A stretch of DNA of 21,049 nucleotides from an uncultured Actinomyces sp. (lineage in GTDB: Bacteria; Actinomycetota; Actinomycetes; Actinomycetales; Actinomycetaceae): positions 1 through 21,049 of the forward strand of contig CALHZX010000085.1 in assembly GCA_938040725.1 (NCBI GenBank), given 5' to 3'. The position numbers and the translations under genes are program-made. This document shows positions 1 to 8,144 of the stretch, piece by piece. Every line of letters begins with the position of its first letter. Within the stretch, counting starts at the first letter, position 1. The notes below the pieces were generated by a model. The model was not told the DNA's origin. It saw only the letters and a list, made by a program, of their open reading frames with translations, and searched no databases.

Positions 1-298
1 CGTACACGTTCTTACAACGCGCAGCCTGCCCGTATGTCTGCGCAGCGGGACTTGCATCTGAAGAGTTCGTCAGTCTAGGGATATCGTCCGCGGGATTATG
101 GCCAGTGGAAGAAGATGCAGGGTCAGACTCGCCGTCGCCAAGCACACCCTGAATCACCGCATCCGCACCTTCGGTGTAATTGTCGAGCTGAACATCAGGT
201 TCACTGAGCGCCCACCCTGTTGCGGGAGCGTAAGTAAGACAGAGACATGCGGTGAGAGCATAGATAACACTGGACAAATGCAGGTTAATTTCTTTCAT
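1..298 (-). CDS. secreted protein of unknown function (3' end outside window)
   Basis: An ATG at 298 on the minus strand opens a frame that runs without a stop to the window edge, showing 99 codons. It begins MKEINLHLSSVIYALTAC and continues with a hydrophobic stretch to about residue 30, which reads as a Sec signal peptide ending near ATGWA. LTAC at residues 15-18 also resembles a lipobox, but the residues after it stay hydrophobic, so a type I signal is preferred. The visible mature part is acidic, Ser/Asp/Ala-rich and looks disordered. I do not recognise a family. The start overlaps the end of the upstream gene by 14 nt, so the two are probably co-transcribed and translationally coupled. 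The protein is likely exported or envelope-attached. The open frame and signal peptide are seen; the function is unknown. Confidence 0.6.
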   Translation of the reverse strand, partial: MKEINLHLSSVIYALTACLCLTYAPATGWALSEPDVQLDNYTEGADAVIQGVLGDGESDPASSSTGHNPADDIPRLTNSSDASPAAQTYGQAARCKNVY

Positions 299-1166
299 CA
301 CCGGCAAACCTTCCTTGCGTTTCAATCCACTGCCCATCGTGCCATGTCATGATCAGGGTCAACGTGGATTTATACCTTGAGGTGGCGGTGTGTACTTTCG
401 TCTTGGTGCAGTATGTTCCGTCGTATGAATCGACACGATATTTCACAACGATAGAATCTTCGGGAACGTCTTTACCGTTTGCTTCAATCGGCTCAACACG
501 AAGGACATGTGTAATGTTCGATTCCATTCCGTAGGTCCATCCACTGTCGTATCGTTCGTTAACGTCTCGGACAATTGCCGATGCAAACTGTGATGATGGG
601 GCGGAGATGTCCGCCAGTGGTTGGGTGTCTCCGGTGTTCCACGCGTAGACGAGTAGTGCGAGGTAGTGTTCTGCGGCTGCTTCTGCACCGCGCTCACTGT
701 TTTCCTTGGCTGCCTCGGACAGTTCGGGCTTGGTGTAGGTGTCTGCCGCGAACTCGGCTGGGCGCACCAGGACTCCATCGGGACCAATCGCGTAGCCGCC
801 GGACATGGCGGCCTCGCTCGACGCTGATGGCGCGGGCGTGGGGTTCACGGCGGGGGCTGTGGCTGCGACGCTGGGTTTCTCGCCCCAGGCGTGCCACCAG
901 CCTTCGGCGACGCCGTTGATGTAGACGGCGAAGACGGCTCCGGCGGCGAGGCACACGTAGACCACGCGCATCGTCCAATAGAACGGCTCGACGTGCAGCC
1001 AGGCCTGGGCGCGGGCATGGATCCCCGTGGGGCGCCGCGCTGTGGCCTCGGCCCGATAATCAGCCCACCGCTGGCACAGCGTGTACCTGCGTGGGGCGCA
1101 CTCGCTGCGGAAGCGCTCCTCGTCTTCCTGGGTCACGGGACGCTCAGACAGCGGTGGAACCATCAT
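285..1166 (-). CDS. membrane-anchored protein, DUF6318-like extracytoplasmic domain
   Basis: This 293-residue protein has a charged cytoplasmic N-terminus (1-62), one membrane segment at about 66-84, an Ala/Pro/Ser linker (about 100-120) and a C-terminal globular domain (about 160-285). The domain's start, AAAEHYLALLVYAWNTGDT followed by roughly 30 residues and SGW, resembles the DUF6318 domain of actinobacterial lipoproteins and secreted proteins, whose role is unknown. Topology suggests the domain faces outward. Start: ATG-ATG at 1166/1163 with GGAGG about 10-13 nt upstream, a slightly long spacing. The gene overlaps the following secreted-protein gene by 14 nt. Base composition changes within the gene: 44 of 60 bases are G/C at 841-900 but only 29 of 60 at 361-420. 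The family assignment comes from memory of the motif and is tentative. Confidence 0.6.
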   Translation of the reverse strand: MMVPPLSERPVTQEDEERFRSECAPRRYTLCQRWADYRAEATARRPTGIHARAQAWLHVEPFYWTMRVVYVCLAAGAVFAVYINGVAEGWWHAWGEKPSVAATAPAVNPTPAPSASSEAAMSGGYAIGPDGVLVRPAEFAADTYTKPELSEAAKENSERGAEAAAEHYLALLVYAWNTGDTQPLADISAPSSQFASAIVRDVNERYDSGWTYGMESNITHVLRVEPIEANGKDVPEDSIVVKYRVDSYDGTYCTKTKVHTATSRYKSTLTLIMTWHDGQWIETQGRFAGDERN

Positions 1167-1429
1167 GATCTATCAACCTCCACGGTGAGGTGCCCTGCGG
1201 CGCACCCCCGTCGTTGGAGGCGCGCCCTACTGTTTCAGAGTACGCGCAGAACCAGCACGAAACACTAAGAATGCTGCGCAACCATCACGCACATCCTCCC
1301 ATCCACATTCCCGAAACCGCACGTATGTGCACACCCCAGCCCAGGCCTCGTCGCGAGCCATGGATGATGACGAACAGAAGCCGCCGCGACGGTCATCGAG
1401 GACATCGACCGGGTGCAGAGGACGTCACC

Positions 1430-4357
1430 CTAGAGGAGCCGATCCAACGCTTCCCGAATCTGCTGTTCCTCCCCGGATCCGATCGTGGGCAGACGCAGGA
1501 CGGGAACTCCATACGCGGACATGATCGAATCTTTGAGGCCGTCGCGCTTCTGCTGTTTCTGGCTCATGCCGTGGAACGTCCACCCGTCTACCTCGATGGC
1601 AAGGAGAAGGCGCTTCGTCACACGCGAGTACACCCCGAAGTCGAGCGCGCTGTCCCGGAACACGAAAGCTCGCTGTTCCTCGTTCAAGCGACGCGTATTC
1701 GGCAACGCATCCCGCAGGAACACTTGGGTCTGATAGCCAAAGCGCGCATACCTGGGTTCTGCGAGCACGTCTCGCAGGCATTGTTCCGCAACATTTTCTG
1801 CGGGCGAGCGCCGACGATCAGCCCACTTAACCTGAGAATACCGCTCGAGCGACTCGCTATACGCGTTGTAAAGGACGTCGAAAATGGACACGATGTCCGA
1901 CTGGATGACGGAGCTCGGATCGCACATCTCGATGTACTCGAGCAAGGCTCTCACGTTTCGGCTGAGCCGGACTCCCCCATGCGTGGTCACGACGACGAAG
2001 CGGTCTTTGGCTCGCGACACAATCACGTTTGTCAGGGCATCCGCGTCGTAGAAATCTTGCGCGGCCGAGCGGTCGTTGGCGTTGAGGACTGTAGACAGAA
2101 TGATCGTGCCCGCACCGCGCCCCTGAAATTTGTGCGCGGTCTCCGCCAGCCATCGGGGATGAGCCCCATCGCCGAGGTCGCTACGAATCCGCTTGCTCAG
2201 GTTCGTTGCCTGCGCCCGAAACGGAGTCACGACGCCCAACACGAAGTCGCCCGACTCGTCTGCCCCCTCGAGCTCGACGCCGTCCCGAATGCTGCGCATA
2301 TCCTCAAGGTCGGTAACAATGTCGATTTCCCGCTGCGAGAAGAATCCACTGCCGTGCGATGGGCGTCGCGCGTGGTTTCCGGGCGCAGCATAGATGATCG
2401 CGAGCGGATCGGGTGCATCCTCGCCAGGATCGCGCATCGCAATGAGCTGACCGCCGTAGTACATGCGGTTGCAGAACTCGATGATCGCGGGATGACACCG
2501 GTAATGTTCCTTGAGCAGAGTGCTCGGCACCTGTGCCGACTCCGGCATCATTTTGATGGAGTCGAGCAGCGAGAGCGAACGGACGTCGAAGCGCGGCGCG
2601 GGCGGCTCCTGCTTGCTCTCATCCCACCCCTGGAAGATCGGGCCGAGCTGCTTGTCGTCACCAACGATGACAGCGTTACGGGCCTTGCTCAGCGCCGCCA
2701 TCCCCTGGGGGAGCAGCACCTGAGAGGACTCGTCGATGATGATCCAGTCGAGCAGCACTTCCTCGGCCAGGTTGTTCCGAATCGAAAAACACGTGGATGC
2801 CACAACGGGGTAGGTGCGCAGGAGGATATCCGTCTGCCGCTTGAGGCGCTCGGTTGGGCTGAGGCGGCTCGGCCGATTGCGCGCGAATCGGCCGAGCAGG
2901 GCGGCATCGAGGACCGCGCGGGAGTGGCGGCGATACTGTGCGCTCACTTCGACGAGGCCGTGGCGGGCAGCGCGGGCCTCGGCCTCCTCGATGAGGTCGG
3001 ATAGTTCTTGCTCGTGGGCCCGATAGAAGGCGAGTTGGAGCGCCGACTGGACGTGCGGGTCTCCCAGGTCAACGCCCTTCAAGGAGCCGTACGCAAAGTA
3101 GCGACGCACCCGCTCGATGAAACCCCGAGGACCACACCCCACCCTCGGCGCGCAGCGAGCGAGGGCCAGCAGGTCACCGACGACCCCAGAGCGGCGCCTC
3201 GAGATAGCCAGATGAGAAATGTCCGCAACCGGGCGGCGGCTCTCCTGTACCTTTTCCTCAAAAAGGCGCCGCTCACGCTGAGCCGCCGTCAGCTGCGCGC
3301 GGATCTTCGGAATGTCTCGCGCATCTTCCCATAGAGTGACGAGGCGATCTTCTTCGACCCGCAGCGCAGCCTCGTCGGCTCCGGCAGGCGTATCCGACGA
3401 CGCAGCGGACGCCTTGCGAGCCCACGCTTCGCGCCTCTGTTCAAGAACACCCTCACGCTGGTGAAACTCCTTGACGCGCTTCGTTTTCCCGAGGTTCGCG
3501 ACGAGGAAGCCGTAGCCTTCCTCCGTCAGCTTGTCAACGACGTTATCGACCGCAGAGTTCGCACCCGCGACGACGCCGACGGTCTTGCCTTGCGCGATCA
3601 GGGAGGCGATGAGATTGAGGATCGTCTGCGTTTTACCCGTGCCGGGAGGCCCGTCGATGATGGACAGTTGGTGTGTGAGCGCGGCTCGAATCGCGTTGCG
3701 CTGATCGATATTGGAGGGGAAAGGCATGATCAGTCGATCGCTCGCACCCGTCTTCGTGGAGGACGTACCGGCGAGGAACGCTTCCAGGGCGGAACGGCGC
3801 GGTGCCTGAGGGAGCCACTCCCACACGTTCGCGAGGATCGCCTCGGGCAGCATCTTCTCACCGCTCACCCAGCGGGGATACTGGGCTGTCGGGTCGAGCA
3901 TCGCCCCGGCTCGTCGAGCCTGCGCGCGCACTTCCTCGCGGACGTAGTTGAGGGTGGCGGCGTTGTGCCGGTCCTCCGCGGTCGCATACGTCACCCGTAC
4001 CTCGTCGTGCCCGTAGCGATAAAGTTTGAGCGTGCCCTCAGCCGTGCGGTACGCGAGCGTGTAGCGGGGATCGCGCGGGTGGCCGGAGCGGCGGAGCGTC
4101 CAGATGATTTCGGCGTTGGTTCGGCGCTTGCCGCCGATCCGAACCTCATCGAGTGCGTCGACCCTTCGACGCTCGACCTGGTCGTAGAGGCGCGCCCTCT
4201 CCTCGCCGTATCGATACTCCTTACCGCTGGTGTAGGTGACGACGATGCGGTCGCCGTCGCGGCGAGCCTTCGTAATTTTCCAGGTCTCGTCCTGCCAGGC
4301 CAGCGTTTCTTTATCGCGAATCAGTACGTGCATCGTGCGCGGATCGACGGACTCCAT
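1430..4357 (-). CDS. SF1B (UPF1-like) helicase with C-terminal PD-(D/E)xK nuclease
   Basis: This 975-residue protein is probably an ATP-driven nucleic-acid translocase joined to a nuclease, likely anti-phage or repair. The N-terminal 200 residues are of unclear fold. The AAA_11/AAA_12 helicase core shows a Q motif (Q219), Walker A GPPGTGKT (236-243), a long helical insertion (about 290-500), Walker B IIIDESSQ (539-546), motif III VGDDKQLGP (565-573), EHYRCHP (617-623), motif V TAHKFQGRGAG (740-750) and motif VI TNVIVSRAKDR (776-786). The C-terminus carries a Vsr/DUF559-like nuclease: D906 in LDFG, E922-x-D924 in IEVDGW, then KRDGLKDS. All motifs look intact. ATG at 4357 has GGGGGAG upstream. 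It stands alone, divergent from rmuC. The order resembles DUF4011-helicase-Vsr defence proteins (Hhe type), but no DUF4011 was recognised. Helicase and nuclease calls are strong; the defence role is inferred. Confidence 0.85.
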   Translation of the reverse strand: MESVDPRTMHVLIRDKETLAWQDETWKITKARRDGDRIVVTYTSGKEYRYGEERARLYDQVERRRVDALDEVRIGGKRRTNAEIIWTLRRSGHPRDPRYTLAYRTAEGTLKLYRYGHDEVRVTYATAEDRHNAATLNYVREEVRAQARRAGAMLDPTAQYPRWVSGEKMLPEAILANVWEWLPQAPRRSALEAFLAGTSSTKTGASDRLIMPFPSNIDQRNAIRAALTHQLSIIDGPPGTGKTQTILNLIASLIAQGKTVGVVAGANSAVDNVVDKLTEEGYGFLVANLGKTKRVKEFHQREGVLEQRREAWARKASAASSDTPAGADEAALRVEEDRLVTLWEDARDIPKIRAQLTAAQRERRLFEEKVQESRRPVADISHLAISRRRSGVVGDLLALARCAPRVGCGPRGFIERVRRYFAYGSLKGVDLGDPHVQSALQLAFYRAHEQELSDLIEEAEARAARHGLVEVSAQYRRHSRAVLDAALLGRFARNRPSRLSPTERLKRQTDILLRTYPVVASTCFSIRNNLAEEVLLDWIIIDESSQVLLPQGMAALSKARNAVIVGDDKQLGPIFQGWDESKQEPPAPRFDVRSLSLLDSIKMMPESAQVPSTLLKEHYRCHPAIIEFCNRMYYGGQLIAMRDPGEDAPDPLAIIYAAPGNHARRPSHGSGFFSQREIDIVTDLEDMRSIRDGVELEGADESGDFVLGVVTPFRAQATNLSKRIRSDLGDGAHPRWLAETAHKFQGRGAGTIILSTVLNANDRSAAQDFYDADALTNVIVSRAKDRFVVVTTHGGVRLSRNVRALLEYIEMCDPSSVIQSDIVSIFDVLYNAYSESLERYSQVKWADRRRSPAENVAEQCLRDVLAEPRYARFGYQTQVFLRDALPNTRRLNEEQRAFVFRDSALDFGVYSRVTKRLLLAIEVDGWTFHGMSQKQQKRDGLKDSIMSAYGVPVLRLPTIGSGEEQQIREALDRLL

Positions 4358-4467
4358 GCCACTCCCCCGTGAGTTTTACCCCCAGGATAGGCGACTTATC
4401 AGACCAGCGGTAGGTCGTTGAACACCCACGTTGAGCCGGGCCGGACGCAGATGTGCATGGTCGTTCG

Positions 4468-4473
4468 TAGACT
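4468..4473 (+). promoter_or_regulatory. -10 element of rmuC, leaderless type
   Basis: TAGACT matches the actinobacterial TANNNT -10 consensus and is followed by 6 nt and then the rmuC ATG at 4480. Transcription would start at or next to that ATG. No Shine-Dalgarno sequence is present before rmuC. Sequence match only; no mapped start site. Confidence 0.55.
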
Positions 4474-4479
4474 GTGCGC

Positions 4480-5679
4480 ATGGGTATATCGCTTGTTTTT
4501 CTCCTCGTTGGCTTAGTGGTTGGCGCGTTCCTCGGGTACGTGGGCGCCGTGGCGCGCCGAGCGTCGACGCCTGATGAGGCAGGCACACTGCGCGCGGAGG
4601 TTGCCCGCTGGCAGGCGCGCGCGGAAGAGCTCTCCCGGCGGGTCGATTCTGCCGAGGCCCGTTCACAGGGTGATGCTTCCGTCTTGCAGGCGCTCGCCCC
4701 CGTCCGAGCGCAGTTGGAGCAGATGACGCAGCGGGTTGATCAGATGGAGCAGATTCGCGCGCGTCAGCACGGCGCTCTTGCCGAGCAGCTGCGTGAATCC
4801 GCGAGACGTGAGACCGAGCTGGCTCGCACGACCGCCTCCCTGGAGGGAGCTCTGCGGTCGCGTAGCGCACGCGGCACGTGGGGCGAGGTCGAGCTCGCCC
4901 GCATCCTGGAGGCTTCCGGAATGCTGCCGCACGTAGACTTCGCGGAGCAGCGTTCGATTGGCTCGCTCACTCAGGGACGAGGCCGGGGCGGGGTCACATC
5001 GTCGGGTGACCTCGGCCGTCCCGACGTCACGATTCACCTGCCCGGGCAGGGGTTCCTCGCGCTCGACGCGAAGGCCCCCATGGACGCGTACCTGCGGGCG
5101 TGCGCCATTGAAGAGAGCGGAGAAGACGCCGAATCTCGACGCCGCGCCGAGCTGTCGGCACACGCAAAGGCGCTGCGCTCTCACGTCGAGGCGCTGGCTG
5201 GACGCGACTATGCGCAGTCGCTTGGCGCGTCACCCGAGCTGGTCATCTTGTTTGTCCCATCCGAGGCCGCACTGTCGGCGGCACTGCGCACTGATGCATC
5301 GCTCCTGGACGACGCGATGGCCCGAGGCGTGGCCCTATGCTCCCCCATCACGCTACTGGCGGTCGCACGCACGTGCGCCACCGCGTGGGCGCGGACGTCC
5401 ATCAACGAACAGGCGGACCAGGTCATCGCACTCGGCCGAGAACTGTACGAGCGCCTCGGCGTCGTCGCTGGGCACATGGAAAACCTGGGCAAGCACCTGG
5501 CCAAGACCGTGGACTTCTACAACAAGACCGTGTCGTCCATGGAAAGCCGCCTCCTGGCCAGCGCACGGTCCGTGAGCGCACTTGAGGAGGCCTCAAAAAA
5601 GACCATGACCGTCACGTCCATCGACCCCGACGCTGCCCAGGTTCGCTCCTTCACGAAGCCGGAGTTGACGGACCAGTAA
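4480..5679 (+). CDS. rmuC: RmuC family DNA recombination protein
   Basis: RmuC proteins limit DNA rearrangement and inversion at repeats and contain a PD-(D/E)xK-like nuclease core; the biochemical activity is poorly defined. This copy has an N-terminal membrane anchor (about residues 3-25), a coiled coil (about 30-115), then the RmuC domain (about 120-345) with RGTWGEVELARILE, the sheet-forming LDAKAPMDAYLRA and FVPSEAALSAAL. The 399-residue length is normal. I chose ATG 4480 over the in-frame GTG at 4474 because a -10 hexamer ends 6 nt before the ATG, which implies leaderless translation. Its last 29 nt overlap the 3' end of the convergent mcrC. It is divergent from the helicase-nuclease gene. 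RmuC is usually a chromosomal housekeeping gene, so the neighbouring defence genes probably accumulated around it. Family assignment is confident. Confidence 0.92.
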   Translation: MGISLVFLLVGLVVGAFLGYVGAVARRASTPDEAGTLRAEVARWQARAEELSRRVDSAEARSQGDASVLQALAPVRAQLEQMTQRVDQMEQIRARQHGALAEQLRESARRETELARTTASLEGALRSRSARGTWGEVELARILEASGMLPHVDFAEQRSIGSLTQGRGRGGVTSSGDLGRPDVTIHLPGQGFLALDAKAPMDAYLRACAIEESGEDAESRRRAELSAHAKALRSHVEALAGRDYAQSLGASPELVILFVPSEAALSAALRTDASLLDDAMARGVALCSPITLLAVARTCATAWARTSINEQADQVIALGRELYERLGVVAGHMENLGKHLAKTVDFYNKTVSSMESRLLASARSVSALEEASKKTMTVTSIDPDAAQVRSFTKPELTDQ

Positions 5680-6721
5680 GCGATTCGGCGATGCCGTCCA
5701 ACTGCGCGCGGATTTCGTCAAAGGGACGGTCCAGGTCGAGCGTCGTCGCGCTGATGCGGTTACCGCTCATGCGGTAGGTGGCGTCGGGCTGGATGTCCTC
5801 GTCGGTGGCGGCGTACAGGAGCATGCCTGAAACCTCGGTGCCCTCCCCCGCTCGCTCGAACGCAGTCTGTTTGTTCTTCACGTACGCGAAGATCTGGTAC
5901 AGGTTCCCCGAGTGCACGGTCCTCTTGTCGAAGTTGCTCTGCATCGTGGACGTGTAGTACTTCGCGTCGATGATGAGCATACGACCACAAGCACTCAGGG
6001 TGACGTCGCTGCGCATCTTCGGTAGGCCACGCGAGAAGTTGTCGTCCAACACCCAATCGATATGCGGAGCGCTCGCGCGCAGAGGCGGATGCTCTCTGCG
6101 GTAATACTCGAGAATGAACTTCTCGTAGAGGCGGCTCATGCACTGTTCCGTGAAGAAATCCATCATGCGAGTGGCACCATCTCTGTGGGAGTGGAGTAAC
6201 CCCTCAACGACGAGCCAGCACACCGCCATCAGCATGCGGTACGTGCGATTGTTGCGCTCAAAGCGCATGTTCCAGTCGACCGTGTGCAGGTCTATCTCGC
6301 GCACGTCTGCGAAGAAGACCATGAGCTTCTTCAGGCTCTTCTTGCGCGCCTTCGAGATGTCCGAGCGCACCAGCAGTGCGACCGTTGCCTTGATGATGCG
6401 GTTCATCGTCGTATCGACACTGAACTCGTCGTAGGAGCACACCAGCTGGCGACGCCAGATCGCCTGCGACTTCACAGATTCGGTGACCTCGATTTTGCCG
6501 CGCAGTGAGGAGCGGGCCTCGGTCCGGTTCACATACTCCTGCCCGAGGCCTCGTTTGAGTTGCAAGGACACGCCTCGCTCGAGGATGGCGGCGCACAGCT
6601 CGGCCGCGTTGTCAAAGTCCTCCGTGGCCAAGGCGCGGTATTTCGGTTTGTCCAGAACCGAGAAGGCGTAGGCGAGCATGTGGTAGAGGTTGCGGATGCG
6701 ATTCAACGCACGGCCTCGCAC
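5651..6721 (-). CDS. mcrC: McrC nuclease subunit of McrBC type IV restriction system
   Basis: McrC binds the McrB hexamer, stimulates its GTPase and cuts DNA after translocation. The protein opens with the family signature IRNLYHMLAYAF and carries a C-terminal PD-(D/E)xK nuclease: SDVTL (D239), then IIDAKYY with D252 and K254, followed by NLYQIFAYV (YQ at 275-276). The active site appears complete, and 356 residues is a normal length. The frame is open to a GTG at 6736, but that GTG has no spaced Shine-Dalgarno. I prefer GTG 6721 (GGGGAA upstream); TTG 6706, which overlaps the mcrB stop as TTGA, is also possible. Each alternative overlaps the end of mcrB, so the two are translationally coupled. 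The 3' end overlaps rmuC by 29 nt on the opposite strand. Confidence 0.88.
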   Translation of the reverse strand: MRGRALNRIRNLYHMLAYAFSVLDKPKYRALATEDFDNAAELCAAILERGVSLQLKRGLGQEYVNRTEARSSLRGKIEVTESVKSQAIWRRQLVCSYDEFSVDTTMNRIIKATVALLVRSDISKARKKSLKKLMVFFADVREIDLHTVDWNMRFERNNRTYRMLMAVCWLVVEGLLHSHRDGATRMMDFFTEQCMSRLYEKFILEYYRREHPPLRASAPHIDWVLDDNFSRGLPKMRSDVTLSACGRMLIIDAKYYTSTMQSNFDKRTVHSGNLYQIFAYVKNKQTAFERAGEGTEVSGMLLYAATDEDIQPDATYRMSGNRISATTLDLDRPFDEIRAQLDGIAESLTGPSTPAS

Positions 6722-8088
6722 AGCTTCCCCACCCACTCCTCAACATTATCTGACTCGTCGAACCAGTATTCCTTGAGCATCGGGATAAGCTCATAGTCCA
6801 CGATCGAGGCCAGGGCCGCGTCCGTGCACGTCTCAGGTGTCATGTTGCAGAAGTAGCTATGTCCGATGCAGAAGCCCTCGCCGAGAGACTCATCCTCGGC
6901 GATCGCACGGTTGAGGGATTCCACCTCGTCTACCAGGTCCTTGAACCTCGAATCACTGAGGCCATCACGGTAGGCGCGGAAGCCGTCGGAATCGAAAGCG
7001 GGTCTCAGCTCGACGAACGCGAAGCGGCGGCGCAGCGCGTAGTCTAGCATGGCGAGGCTGCGGTCAGCCGTGTTCATCATGCCGATAATGTGGACGTTGC
7101 GGGGAACATAGAAGAACTCACGGGAGTAGAGAAGTTGGAGCTTGTACCCTCGCTTGTCGTTTTCAATGAGCATGAAAAGCTCACCAAAAATCTTGGAGAG
7201 ATTGCCACGGTTAATCTCGTCGATGATGAAAAAGTACTCGTTCTCCTCATCGTCGGCAGCCTTCTTACAGAATGAGTAGAAAGCACCCTTCACCAGCTCG
7301 AACCCCGCGCCGGAGGGACGGTATCCCTCGATGAAATCCTCATAGGAGTAGCTCTGGTGGAACTGAACCATCATGACGCGCGAAGCATCCTTGACGCCCA
7401 TCATCGAGTATGCGAGACGCTTGGCGGTAAAAGTCTTACCCACGCCGGGAGCACCCTGCAGGATGACGTTCTTCTTGGCGCGCAGCAGACCAACGATTGC
7501 GTCGTATCGCCCGCGGTCCATGTAGACTTCGCTGAGAAAATTCTCGACGGAATACTCGGTCAAGGGCACCTGCATTTCCTCGCTATCGAGCGTGTCCTCG
7601 TCATTCTCAAAATAGCCCTGAATACGTGCCAGTAGATCAGGGTAGTCAGTGATCTCAGTGAGGGTCTTCATCGCGAACTGTTGATCACTTCGCCAGCTTC
7701 CCGGACGCTTCCACGACACCTCACGCAGGTGTGGATACTCCCCGCCATCCGGGTCATAGACGTAGTCACCCGCAACGACTCCTCGCCCGAGGATCTCCGA
7801 GCGTCCCTTCTTCACGAAAACGACATCGCCCGGCTTCATTTCCTTTGCAAACTGCCAGGCGGCATGAATGTCGTTGGTTTGTCTCCCGCAGTCGGGGTAG
7901 GTCTCGAGCATCCGCTCCTTCACATCTTGCTTGCTGGCACACACGGACAAATCACCGAGATCACCCCAGCTCAGCCCCATAACGCCACGCTTGTAGAACT
8001 CCTCCCACATGCAGGCTCCCGGGCCGGGGGCGTAGAGCCAGTACCGCACGGTCTGCACGCCGTCATCGCCAAGAGCCGTCGCCTGCAT
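6703..8088 (-). CDS. mcrB: McrB-type AAA+ GTPase with EVE/PUA-like N-terminal domain
   Basis: This is the motor and DNA-recognition subunit of a type IV (modified-DNA-dependent) restriction enzyme. The AAA+ part shows Walker A GAPGVGKT (212-219), Walker B FIIDEINRGN (287-296), the McrB signature MNTADRSL (338-345) and an arginine finger in RRRF (353-356). The first 130 residues do not look like the DUF3578 domain of E. coli McrB. They contain YWLYAPG, then KPGDVVFVKKGRSEILGRG, typical of EVE/PUA-like folds that read modified bases, so the target may differ from classical 5-methylcytosine. ATG 8088 is chosen because AAGGAGG lies 5 nt upstream; ATG 8091 has only a 2-nt spacing, and ATG 8115 in frame has none. 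The gene is first in an operon with mcrC. Bases near the start also form a short upstream ORF. McrB assignment is confident; the modification recognised is unknown. Confidence 0.9.
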   Translation of the reverse strand: MQATALGDDGVQTVRYWLYAPGPGACMWEEFYKRGVMGLSWGDLGDLSVCASKQDVKERMLETYPDCGRQTNDIHAAWQFAKEMKPGDVVFVKKGRSEILGRGVVAGDYVYDPDGGEYPHLREVSWKRPGSWRSDQQFAMKTLTEITDYPDLLARIQGYFENDEDTLDSEEMQVPLTEYSVENFLSEVYMDRGRYDAIVGLLRAKKNVILQGAPGVGKTFTAKRLAYSMMGVKDASRVMMVQFHQSYSYEDFIEGYRPSGAGFELVKGAFYSFCKKAADDEENEYFFIIDEINRGNLSKIFGELFMLIENDKRGYKLQLLYSREFFYVPRNVHIIGMMNTADRSLAMLDYALRRRFAFVELRPAFDSDGFRAYRDGLSDSRFKDLVDEVESLNRAIAEDESLGEGFCIGHSYFCNMTPETCTDAALASIVDYELIPMLKEYWFDESDNVEEWVGKLCEAVR

Positions 8089-8138
8089 CATTGCCTCCTT
8101 GAGAAGCACAGCCATAAATCCTGGCTACCCATCATCAT
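8088..8138 (-). CDS. possible 16-codon leaderless upstream ORF of mcrB
   Basis: ATG 8138 lies 6 nt after a TAGGGT element and opens a 16-codon frame (MMMGSQDLWLCFSRRQ). Its TGA stop (8090-8088) overlaps both candidate mcrB starts within ATGATG. The frame also reads through the mcrB Shine-Dalgarno sequence. The arrangement would make mcrB translation depend on, or be coupled to, ribosomes finishing this peptide. It could be only a 5' leader with chance coding potential. No family. Confidence 0.35.
   Translation of the reverse strand: MMMGSQDLWLCFSRRQ
8094..8100 (-). promoter_or_regulatory. ribosome binding site deciding the mcrB start
   Basis: AAGGAGG on the minus strand is a near-perfect anti-16S match, 5 nt from ATG 8088 and 2 nt from ATG 8091. 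It places the McrB start well inside the longest open frame (which begins at 8115). Confidence 0.75.
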
Positions 8139-8144
8139 GACGAC

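Noticed and set aside
98..352. 84-codon plus-strand frame at the left edge
   Set aside because: It lies opposite the secreted-protein gene and the end of its neighbour, which have a signal peptide and coupled starts.
1167..1429. Small gene or RNA in the gap between the helicase and the DUF6318-like gene
   Set aside because: No frame with a Shine-Dalgarno, no strong hairpin and no tRNA-like fold was seen.
1190..3004. 604-codon open frame on the plus strand opposite the helicase
   Set aside because: It is antisense to a gene with intact helicase motifs, and its translation shows no domain, only the His/Arg/Val-rich bias of a high-GC shadow frame.
3461..4372. 303-codon plus-strand frame opposite the helicase N-terminal part
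   Set aside because: Antisense shadow of the same gene; no recognisable domain or Shine-Dalgarno.
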